In this document: piece after piece, positions 1 through 5,265 of the stretch
Layout of the letters: each line of letters opens with the position of its first letter
How positions within the stretch are numbered: the first letter of the stretch is position 1
Assembly: GCA_028824575.1 (NCBI GenBank)
Contig: JAPPDN010000387.1
Location: 1-5,731, forward strand
DNA: 5,731 nt
From: Candidatus Poribacteria bacterium
GTDB lineage: Bacteria > Poribacteria > WGA-4E > WGA-3G
Direction: 5' to 3'
Notes under the pieces: generated by a model
Seen by the model: the letters and a program-made list of their open reading frames with translations, nothing else
What the model was told of the DNA's origin: nothing
Databases searched by the model: none
Position numbers and translations under genes: made by a program

Positions 1-456
1 CGGCGCGACCCTGTTTTCCGTCTTTTCAAGGATATATTTCTCGGCGATATTCAAATATTCCGTAGAAATGAGGATGTCTCCATCAGCGAAGTTCATCAAA
101 TCCTCAAATGTGTCGATATCTTCTCGTTCTTCACGGACAGCGAGGATAATATCAATGTGTCCATATTCCAGAGGCAAAATCTCTTCAACGTCTGAATCCG
201 TCTCTTCAACCCAATCTTGACCCGTAATCCCTAAATCATAGAAATCATCCATGCCGACGTAGACGGGGATCTCTTGTGGACGTGAAATCTTGATCTGAAA
301 TTCGTTATCATCGCGGAAGGTCGCGCGATACGATCTGTCAGTTTCGGTATAGCCGTTGAGTTCGTAACCGGCACGCTGAAACAGTTCGAGGGTCTCTGAT
401 TGTAGGCTCCCTTTCGGTAAAAGTAGTTTCAGCGTCCGTTGTGATTCCGTTTGCAT
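1..456 (-). CDS. hisG: ATP phosphoribosyltransferase HisG, N-terminal part (cut by left edge)
   Basis: HisG condenses ATP with PRPP, the first and feedback-controlled step of histidine biosynthesis, in the cytoplasm. I translated the minus strand from the ATG at 456-454 and obtained 152 open codons to the window edge. Family hallmarks are LLLPKGSL (residues 11-18), TLELFQRAGY (22-31), SRPQEIPVYV (58-67) and DLGITGQDWVEE (74-85), all in the expected order for the first catalytic lobe. The PRPP-binding loop and any C-terminal regulatory domain lie outside the window, so short form (HisZ-dependent) and long form (self-sufficient) cannot be told apart. The start at 456 is chosen because AAGGAG lies 13 nt upstream. 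An in-frame ATG at 495 would add 13 residues but has no Shine-Dalgarno sequence. The gene follows hisZ by 69 nt on the same strand and is probably cotranscribed with it under the upstream His attenuator. Confidence 0.9.
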   Translation of the reverse strand, partial: MQTESQRTLKLLLPKGSLQSETLELFQRAGYELNGYTETDRSYRATFRDDNEFQIKISRPQEIPVYVGMDDFYDLGITGQDWVEETDSDVEEILPLEYGHIDIILAVREEREDIDTFEDLMNFADGDILISTEYLNIAEKYILEKTENRVAP

Positions 457-469
457 TTTTTTGCGTGTG

Positions 470-475
470 CTCCTT
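470..475 (-). promoter_or_regulatory. Ribosome binding site of hisG
   Basis: AAGGAG on the minus strand, 13 nt before the ATG at 456. The spacing is slightly long, but it is the only good Shine-Dalgarno match near the two possible starts (456 and 495), and it decides for 456. Confidence 0.6.
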
Positions 476-525
476 TTTCTGAAAGGTAATTGCATTCTTT
501 TTCAGTTTTTGACGGGCAACAACAC

Positions 526-1962
526 CTAAAGGAGATCGGTAACAGTGATTTTTTGTGTGTCGCCAGTTCTGAGGTGAATCAAGTACATTGAACCATCTAC
601 AGTGAAGCTGAGCAGATAATCGTAGTTCAATCGGTTGGCGTAATCCCGCTGGGCTTGGAAATCACGTTCCATTAAATCCACTTCCACGTGCTTACCTTCT
701 TTCCGCAAGGTTTCAGCGAGGCGTTGCGCTTCCGAAGTCTGTTCCAAAGTTTCCGTTGCGATAAAATAGTCTCTTCTTCCGTTACTTGTTGCCTTTCCTG
801 TGTCGGCAAACGCCTCTACAAGCGCATCAAATTGGAACGCAAACCCAGCACCCGGTGTTGGTGGACCGCCAAAGGACGCGATGAGACCATCGTATCTCCC
901 GCCACCACAGAGTGATAAACCTTGCTCAGACAATTCGATTTGAAAAACCGTACCGGTATAGAAATCAAACCCGCGCGTGATACCCAAATTGATTTCAAAG
1001 TCTGTAATATCATAGTTTTCCAAACAGTCGCAAAGTGCTATCAGCTCTTGACGTGCTGTTTTCGCAGTGTCGCCGAGAAGTGTCTCCCACGCTGCCATGA
1101 CAGTGTCCTTATCACCACAAATCTTTGAAACATCTATGCAACGCTGTCCCGTCTCTTCGGAAATATTAAAGTAGCGGAGCCACCGTGCTTTATAGGTCTC
1201 CTCGGCAATTGCTGGTAGTTTTTCTGCATAAGTCGGCGCAGTATTTTCGGTCAGTTCTTGAACTTCGGAAGTCTCTATTTTGTAAGCGCCTTGGTAGTCG
1301 GAACCTTGTGACCGCCGCAGCATATTGAGCGCGTCTTGAAGCGTTTCCAGGTCCCATAGATGGTTCTCGTTACGGAGACGGACGAGGTGGTCAAGGTCCC
1401 ATATAATTTCACCGTGATCCTTGGTATCCAGCGCGACCTGTTTGAAAATCTCGCGGAAAACCCCTGTATTGCCGATTCTTAATTTTCTCTGTGAAATGTT
1501 GAGGTTTTCAAGGATTCGGATCGGAATCGCGATGATTTCAGCATCGGCGTGGGCGGAAGCCGGGCCAACAAGCTCAACGCCAGCCTGTCGGAATTCCCGC
1601 TTAACTTCGGTGCCGTCGATAATCGGTTCCTGCCGTACACACTGACCGATGTAGTAGAGTTTATACGGATAAGGAAGGTCTTTTAGTTCGCCGTTAGCAA
1701 TCAGTCGGCAGACAGGAGCCGTCAACTCAGGGCGCAGCGCATAATCTACCCGATCCGAACCGACGAATGTGAACATCTTGTGACGGATCTCTTCGCCAGC
1801 TTGTGCTGACAGAAGCGCGAAGGATTCAAACAGCGGGGTCTGAACCTGCGCGTATCCGTAGGTTTCAAACGTTTCACGAACAACATTCTCAACGAAATTT
1901 CGCTGAGCCATCTGCTCGGGTAGAAAGTCATTCGTCCCGGCAGGTTTATCAAACTTCTCCAT
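526..1962 (-). CDS. hisZ: ATP phosphoribosyltransferase regulatory subunit HisZ (HisS-like, 478 aa)
   Basis: This is a class II histidyl-tRNA-synthetase-like protein, best read as HisZ, the subunit that activates HisG and mediates histidine feedback. Seen: LRPELTAPVCR (76-86), a motif 2 region with R110 and REFRQAGVELVG (122-133), TRGFDFYTGTVFQ (329-341) equivalent to the histidine-binding RGLDYYTGT signature, GGGRYDGL (353-360), then motif 3 GAGFAFQFDALV (371-382). In motif 3, catalytic HisS enzymes have an arginine (usual GFAxGLERL); here the position is A380, which argues against aminoacylation. Motif 2 also carries about two extra residues. Residues 398-478 resemble the anticodon-binding domain of HisS, which most HisZ proteins lack, and the total exceeds the roughly 390 aa usual for HisZ. 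Placement directly before hisG and behind a His-codon attenuator supports HisZ. A diverged HisS is the alternative. The ATG at 1962 has no clear Shine-Dalgarno sequence. Confidence 0.68.
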   Translation of the reverse strand: MEKFDKPAGTNDFLPEQMAQRNFVENVVRETFETYGYAQVQTPLFESFALLSAQAGEEIRHKMFTFVGSDRVDYALRPELTAPVCRLIANGELKDLPYPYKLYYIGQCVRQEPIIDGTEVKREFRQAGVELVGPASAHADAEIIAIPIRILENLNISQRKLRIGNTGVFREIFKQVALDTKDHGEIIWDLDHLVRLRNENHLWDLETLQDALNMLRRSQGSDYQGAYKIETSEVQELTENTAPTYAEKLPAIAEETYKARWLRYFNISEETGQRCIDVSKICGDKDTVMAAWETLLGDTAKTARQELIALCDCLENYDITDFEINLGITRGFDFYTGTVFQIELSEQGLSLCGGGRYDGLIASFGGPPTPGAGFAFQFDALVEAFADTGKATSNGRRDYFIATETLEQTSEAQRLAETLRKEGKHVEVDLMERDFQAQRDYANRLNYDYLLSFTVDGSMYLIHLRTGDTQKITVTDLL

Positions 1963-2049
1963 TTTTTTAACGATTAAGTTTTCGCTCCGTTTTTTCCGTT
2001 GTCAAAAACGGGTTTTCGCCAAATTTCAACAACGTTAGTTATAATTGAG

Positions 2050-2070
2050 GGCGAGGCGGGAGACCTCACC
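2050..2070 (-). other. Small hairpin in the hisZ leader
   Basis: In the minus-strand transcript GGUGAGG (2070-2064) can pair with CCUCGCC (2056-2050) across a 7-nt loop, giving seven pairs including one U-G wobble. On the plus strand the same position is a C-A mismatch, so the fold favours the leftward transcript. No U-run follows, so it is not a terminator. Its role is unknown; mRNA stabilisation or a processing site between the attenuator and hisZ is possible. Confidence 0.35.
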
Positions 2071-2121
2071 AGCGAATAAATTGTGCTTTAATAGACCAAT
2101 ATAAGGCAATGAGAAAAAGCC

Positions 2122-2208
2122 AAAAAAAAAAACCCAGTAAACAGTCTGCTCTTTTTTCCCGCGTACCACTAACGCGGCACGGAGGAGAGCGGCTTCGTTT
2201 ACCAGGGT
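2122..2208 (-). terminator. his attenuator terminator (nested stem plus U-run)
   Basis: Reading leftward, three nested helices can form. The outer one pairs ACCCTGGTAAAC (2208-2197) with GTTTACTGGGT (2142-2132), with a T-T mismatch and one bulge. The middle one pairs GCTCT (2190-2186) with AGAGC (2152-2148). The inner hairpin pairs CCGCGT (2177-2172) with ACGCGG (2164-2159) around a 7-nt loop. The outer 3' arm runs straight into 11 T residues (2132-2122). This is the shape of an intrinsic terminator, though interrupted and longer than usual. It lies about 140 nt past the leader peptide stop and about 160 nt before hisZ, so termination here would keep RNA polymerase from hisZG. Folding was done by eye. 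Confidence 0.55.
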
Positions 2209-2272
2209 CCAAACAAGTTAAACTTGCTTCGTGTCAAAGATATTTATTCACATTCCCTCATCCGCTCTACTC
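2182..2272 (-). promoter_or_regulatory. Candidate antiterminator stem of the his attenuator
   Basis: GAGTAGAGCGG (2272-2262) is complementary to CCGCTCTCCTC (2192-2182) at 10 of 11 positions. The first arm overlaps the leader peptide stop codon (2273-2271); the second arm contains the 5' half of the middle terminator helix. The pairing also crosses the outer terminator helix, so the two folds exclude each other. A ribosome stalled on the His codons (2297-2286) would leave the first arm free and favour antitermination, while a ribosome reaching the stop codon would cover it and let the terminator form. A further perfect pairing, GGTCCA (2283-2278) with TGGACC (2211-2206), could add a pseudoknot or a third state. 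The helix is seen in the sequence; the mechanism is inferred. Confidence 0.5.
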
Positions 2273-2324
2273 AGAAGTGGACCGAATGATGGTGATGGAT
2301 GTTGAATATAGTGGTGTTAAGCAT
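2271..2324 (-). CDS. his operon leader peptide (His-rich, 17 aa)
   Basis: The minus-strand ATG at 2324 opens a 17-codon frame, MLNTTIFNIHHHHSVHF, ending in TGA at 2273-2271. The four consecutive His codons (CAT CAC CAT CAT, 2297-2286) and a fifth (CAC, 2279-2277) make five His in 17 residues. It works as a sensor rather than as a protein: low charged tRNA-His stalls the ribosome at these codons and changes the fold of the following RNA. It is analogous to HisL of enterobacteria, which carries seven His in a row, but no sequence homology is claimed. The frame begins about 63 nt after the predicted transcription start and ends at the base of the candidate antiterminator. There is no strong Shine-Dalgarno sequence before the ATG, only an A-rich stretch, as is also true of hisZ. 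An in-frame TTG lies eight codons upstream. No other reading of this interval is convincing. Confidence 0.8.
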   Translation of the reverse strand: MLNTTIFNIHHHHSVHF

Positions 2325-2393
2325 TTTTCGGTATTGTTTGCAAGCCAAAACTTGCTACTAAAAAGTTAGTGACTTTAATTTACACTTAATGAT

Positions 2394-2422
2394 ATTATAC
2401 CCTATTGAATGGTAAATGTCAA
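2394..2422 (-). promoter_or_regulatory. Consensus sigma70-type promoter of the his leader and hisZG
   Basis: On the minus strand there is TTGACA (2422-2417), a 17-bp spacer, and TATAAT (2399-2394): both hexamers match the consensus exactly at the optimal spacing. Transcription would begin near 2387 and give a leader of about 425 nt before hisZ, or an attenuated RNA of about 265 nt ending in the U-run. The -35 box lies inside the first codons of the divergent GT-C gene if that gene starts at 2409. The -10 region also holds TATTAT on the plus strand (2393-2398), so it may serve both directions. Confidence 0.75.
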
Positions 2423-4070
2423 ATTTTTAAGAAGGCTACCCAATAACGCCATGAGAATTAAACCTATTTTCATCATCGCAATACTCGGTGTATTGCTATC
2501 GGTACTCCTATGCGGTATCTATTTCCAGTTCTCCTACTTTGAACCAGACACTGTCTCGTATCTATTCCAAGCGAAGTTGTTTGCGGAGGGTAAACTCTCA
2601 TTCCCAGCACCCCCGGAACACGGGTTCTCTTCTTCACCACATATTAATGTTCTCAACGGTAAATGGTATTCAAAATACCCGTTCGGAAACGCCTTGATGC
2701 TGATGTTCGGTGTATTTATTAACGCACCGTGGCTGATCCCTGCGCTCGCAACAGGCGGCGCGCTACTATTTCTCTACCTTTTTGTGAAAGAGATATATGG
2801 AGACATCCACAACGGAATCGCACTCATCGCCGCGGTACTTGGACTCATTTCGCCTGCAACACTTGGTATGGGGTCAACGTGGTTCAGTGAACCGGTCAGT
2901 CGTTTTTACCTTGCACTCTTCCTGTTTACGCTGCTTAGGACATTGAATTGCAAGAGCGATGCATCGCGTCTCGCGCGGATCGGCTACCCGCTGCTCTCTG
3001 GGTTTGCCTTGGGATATGCGTTCAATACGCGTCCACTCTCCGCTGTGGTCTTTGGCGTTGTCGGGGGAGGTTTAACTGTCTATCATCTGCTCACGCAATG
3101 GCAACACCGACAAGTGTTATTCGCTACACTGAAACGCTTCGGATTCTTCTTTATTCCGTTTGTTGTGATGCTTGGCGTGTGTATGGCGTGGAACGCGCAT
3201 TTTACAGAAGACCCGTTCATGTTTACACACACAGTTGCACAGCCCTATGACAAAATCGGATTCGGTGCTCGGACGGAAGGCTACGTACCCGATATTGAAG
3301 GGGCGCGTATTTTCACACCCGCATGGGCAATCGAAAGGACATGGCGACACATCCTCCCGTGCATCAGTTTCAACGCGCTCGGTTGGGGGAGTTATCACCA
3401 CCATTTGTTGAGAGATGCCGAATTATCTTTGACATGGCTGATCGCCTTTGTGCCGTTAATTCTACCTTGGTGTCTGTTATTTGTTCCCTTCTTCCATTCT
3501 TCACGGAATAGATACGATGTATTTTGTTTGACCCTGCTTGTTGCGAACTTGTTGCTTTACGCCTTTTTCTATTTTGAAGGTTCGACATGGGGGTACACGC
3601 CAGTAAACGCCCGCTATTACACCGAATCGACATTCCTCGGCTTTATCCCGTTGGTAGCGCGCGGGATGTTGATCTGTTATGAGCGGTTCAAACTCCGTGA
3701 GAGGCGTGGACTTGCGTTGGCTGTAGGAGCGTGTCTATTATTGTTGAGTGTTAACACGGTATGGAGTTATGTTCGCATCGGCGAAAGATACCAGAATTGG
3801 GGGCATGTCTACCAGAAGCTGCCACCGATGGTAAAGGCGCAAAACATTCACAACGCCGTTATTTTCGTGTCTCGACACCGAGGCGCGCCGATTGGCGGTT
3901 ACCCGTTTAAGAGTCTCCAAGAAGCGGACATCGTCTATTTTAAACTCGGTCCCGCACCCCGATGGAAACTAACAAACAGCGATTGGGAGAATGTGTACGC
4001 GCAGTATTTTACAGGTCGGAGTGCGTATCTGTATATACCGGGTGAGAACAGTTTGGAACGATTGAAATAG
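2409..4070 (+). CDS. Multi-pass membrane protein, GT-C glycosyltransferase-like
   Basis: A 553-residue integral membrane protein with about 12 hydrophobic segments (roughly 17-40, 94-130, 134-152, 163-177, 193-227, 244-262, 341-360, 372-388, 405-420, 433-452). The N-terminal pattern fits GT-C enzymes of the ArnT/PMT type, which transfer sugars from polyprenyl-phosphate donors on the outer face of the membrane. An acidic EPDTVSYLFQAKLF (45-58), with D47 as candidate catalytic residue, follows the first helix. Then come WYSKYPFGNA (86-95), a GSTWFSEPVSRFYLALF segment (155-171) and NTRPL (206-210). The loop 385-405 ends in ARYY, and a soluble tail (about 455-553) follows the last helix. Donor and acceptor cannot be told. 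The span is the longest reading. The ATG at 2451 (539 aa) may be the true start: AAGAAGG lies 15 nt before it, while 2409 has no Shine-Dalgarno sequence and overlaps the hisZG promoter. It is divergent from the his unit and has no visible functional link to it. Confidence 0.7.
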   Translation: MVNVKFLRRLPNNAMRIKPIFIIAILGVLLSVLLCGIYFQFSYFEPDTVSYLFQAKLFAEGKLSFPAPPEHGFSSSPHINVLNGKWYSKYPFGNALMLMFGVFINAPWLIPALATGGALLFLYLFVKEIYGDIHNGIALIAAVLGLISPATLGMGSTWFSEPVSRFYLALFLFTLLRTLNCKSDASRLARIGYPLLSGFALGYAFNTRPLSAVVFGVVGGGLTVYHLLTQWQHRQVLFATLKRFGFFFIPFVVMLGVCMAWNAHFTEDPFMFTHTVAQPYDKIGFGARTEGYVPDIEGARIFTPAWAIERTWRHILPCISFNALGWGSYHHHLLRDAELSLTWLIAFVPLILPWCLLFVPFFHSSRNRYDVFCLTLLVANLLLYAFFYFEGSTWGYTPVNARYYTESTFLGFIPLVARGMLICYERFKLRERRGLALAVGACLLLLSVNTVWSYVRIGERYQNWGHVYQKLPPMVKAQNIHNAVIFVSRHRGAPIGGYPFKSLQEADIVYFKLGPAPRWKLTNSDWENVYAQYFTGRSAYLYIPGENSLERLK

Positions 4071-4075
4071 AGATG

Positions 4076-4099
4076 GACCTTGCTTACCAAAGCGAGGTT
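4076..4099. terminator. Hairpin between convergent genes, possible bidirectional terminator
   Basis: ACCTTGCTT (4077-4085) pairs with AAGCGAGGT (4090-4098) around the loop ACCA, with one G-T wobble, and a further G-T pair can close it at 4076/4099. It sits 6 nt past the stop of the GT-C gene and about 40 nt past the stop of the propeller gene, where a shared terminator would be expected. Neither strand has a proper U-run after the stem, so intrinsic termination would be weak. Confidence 0.35.
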
Positions 4100-4138
4100 G
4101 GGCTTATGATGTAACTCTGGCTCGTCAGTGGTGAGAGT

Positions 4139-5248
4139 CTACATCACCTGTTCTAAAATAGCGATGTCTCCAGGGTTCCACGATTGCGCGATGATGTAAA
4201 GTTTACCGTCAATCTTGCGAATCACTGCGCCGTGTAGATGCTGGAAGGTCTCCACACCCAACTCTTCCTTTAACATAACGGTTGAGACGAGGTTGTTTCC
4301 TTCCAGTATGTAGAGCGGCGCGCCTTTCTCTTTATCCGGTCCGAAGAGACACGCAACGACAGCATATCCCGCCTCGTAATCAATACTGCACGGGAACGAG
4401 CCTTTGATCAACGGAAGTGTCTCTAAATAGGTGCCGTCTGGCGAATAGCGTTCAATTTCCGCATTTGCCCGATCGGAAGCATCCAATCGATTTGTACCAT
4501 AAGGCACTGTGATGTGATGTCCCGTGCCGAATTGTCCAGGGTCGTCGCCTTTGCCGCCGAACGCCAGCGGATACCAACTCGCCTTAAGCGGTTCAAGACT
4601 TGTGAGTTTCGCACCCAAGATGTAATCTAAATCAGAGTAACCGGTCGTAACGTAAAGCATGCCATCGAGGTGTGTTATCCCCGTAGGGACAAACTTTCCA
4701 CCTTCACTGAAATAGGTGTTGACCGCCTGATGCTTGAAATCTGTCATTGCATCCGGGGCTTCCAATGTATGCACGAGTTTCCCATCCATCGTCGTCGTGA
4801 AGATTTTACCGACATCGTTTGCGGGAAAAGAGAGGTAAGGTGTGCCAGCGGTTGTTGTCCAGACGGTTACATAGTGGGCGTTGGCTTTTTTCAATGCTGC
4901 TGGGGTCTCAATCAGCCGTGTCGTTTTCAGGTCGGCACTGATTTGAATAATACCGACTCCCGGTAGGGCAAAGTAGGTTTCGCCTTTGTCTTCCCGTCGG
5001 TCCACGTCAAACCCACCGTGCGCGTTATCAATTGCAGCAACGACTTCCGCTGGAAAATGGTCGCGCGTATAAAGAACTTTGAACTTAAGCGCGCCCTGTC
5101 CACTGGTGAGTTGTGTATCCGGTGCTGTCTCGTGATGTGCGACGAACTGAAACCCTTCTGTCTCCACCGGTGGGTGTTCTGTTACGTGTGCAGAAGCGTG
5201 TCCGATTATAAAGGTAACGGCGAGAATTAAATAGAAAACCTGTCTCAT
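4139..5248 (-). CDS. Secreted NHL-type beta-propeller protein (369 aa)
   Basis: Residues 1-20 form a clear signal peptide (MRQ, then a hydrophobic stretch, ending GHASA before H21). There is no lipobox cysteine, so the product is probably released to the periplasm or outside. The mature part shows repeating four-stranded units typical of propellers. The best is FGGKGDDPGQFGTGHHITV (230-248), followed by ANAEIERYSPDGTYLETLPL (261-280), the NHL pattern of a GxGxxPGxF turn and then an R/I-x-x-Y/F-x-x-D-G strand. Other blades appear near 94-113, 137-163, 186-212, 292-325 and 338-367, compatible with about six blades. The HxxG in FQHLHG (335-340) and the paired H244-H245 are candidate ligand sites, but no known catalytic set is recognised. 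The start has AGAGAGGA 9 nt upstream. It follows the TIM-barrel gene by 15 bp, so cotranscription and perhaps a shared carbohydrate or small-molecule role are likely. Specific function unknown. Confidence 0.72.
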   Translation of the reverse strand: MRQVFYLILAVTFIIGHASAHVTEHPPVETEGFQFVAHHETAPDTQLTSGQGALKFKVLYTRDHFPAEVVAAIDNAHGGFDVDRREDKGETYFALPGVGIIQISADLKTTRLIETPAALKKANAHYVTVWTTTAGTPYLSFPANDVGKIFTTTMDGKLVHTLEAPDAMTDFKHQAVNTYFSEGGKFVPTGITHLDGMLYVTTGYSDLDYILGAKLTSLEPLKASWYPLAFGGKGDDPGQFGTGHHITVPYGTNRLDASDRANAEIERYSPDGTYLETLPLIKGSFPCSIDYEAGYAVVACLFGPDKEKGAPLYILEGNNLVSTVMLKEELGVETFQHLHGAVIRKIDGKLYIIAQSWNPGDIAILEQVM

Positions 5249-5257
5249 TCTTAAATT

Positions 5258-5265
5258 TCCTCTCT
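5258..5265 (-). promoter_or_regulatory. Ribosome binding site of the propeller gene
   Basis: AGAGAGGA on the minus strand, 9 nt before the ATG at 5248. It overlaps the TAG stop codon (5266-5264) of the upstream gene, which suggests translational coupling within one transcript. Confidence 0.65.

Noticed and set aside
479..505. Inverted repeat CTGAAA/TTTCAG between hisZ and hisG
   Set aside because: Only six A/T-rich pairs around a 15-nt loop, no U-run, and it would separate two genes that belong together; probably chance.
688..1645. Several plus-strand frames of 60-75 codons opposite hisZ
   Set aside because: They lie wholly antisense to a strongly conserved gene and show no domain or Shine-Dalgarno support.
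1999..2004. Minus-strand TTGACA close to hisZ as its promoter
   Set aside because: No acceptable -10 hexamer at 16-18 bp; the complete consensus promoter at 2422-2394 is far better. Kept only as a remark.
2013..2045. Plus-strand TATAAT at 2040-2045 as a promoter
   Set aside because: No -35-like hexamer at usual spacing and no gene starts nearby on that strand.
2158..2172. Minus-strand TTAGTGGTACGCGGG resembles the T-box core (GGGTGGTACCGCGG), tempting a tRNA-responsive T-box riboswitch for hisZ
   Set aside because: One C of the core and the leading GG are missing, no convincing antiterminator or Stem I specifier arrangement is found, and a tRNA-His T-box should have UGGG to match discriminator C73, not UGGU. 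The sequence is explained as the loop and arm of the inner terminator hairpin, and the leader peptide offers a better mechanism.
2214..2226. CAAGT-TAA-ACTTG palindrome as an operator
   Set aside because: Short and single-copy; it lies in the loop between the attenuator arms and is more likely a small RNA hairpin or chance.
2109..2369. An 86-codon plus-strand open frame in the gap before the GT-C gene
   Set aside because: Low-complexity basic start, no recognisable family, no Shine-Dalgarno sequence, and it lies antisense to the his leader peptide and attenuator, which explain the interval better.
4130..4148. GGTGA/TCACC inverted repeat across the stop codon of the propeller gene
   Set aside because: Five pairs, 9-nt loop, overlapping coding sequence and without a U-run; too weak to call a terminator.
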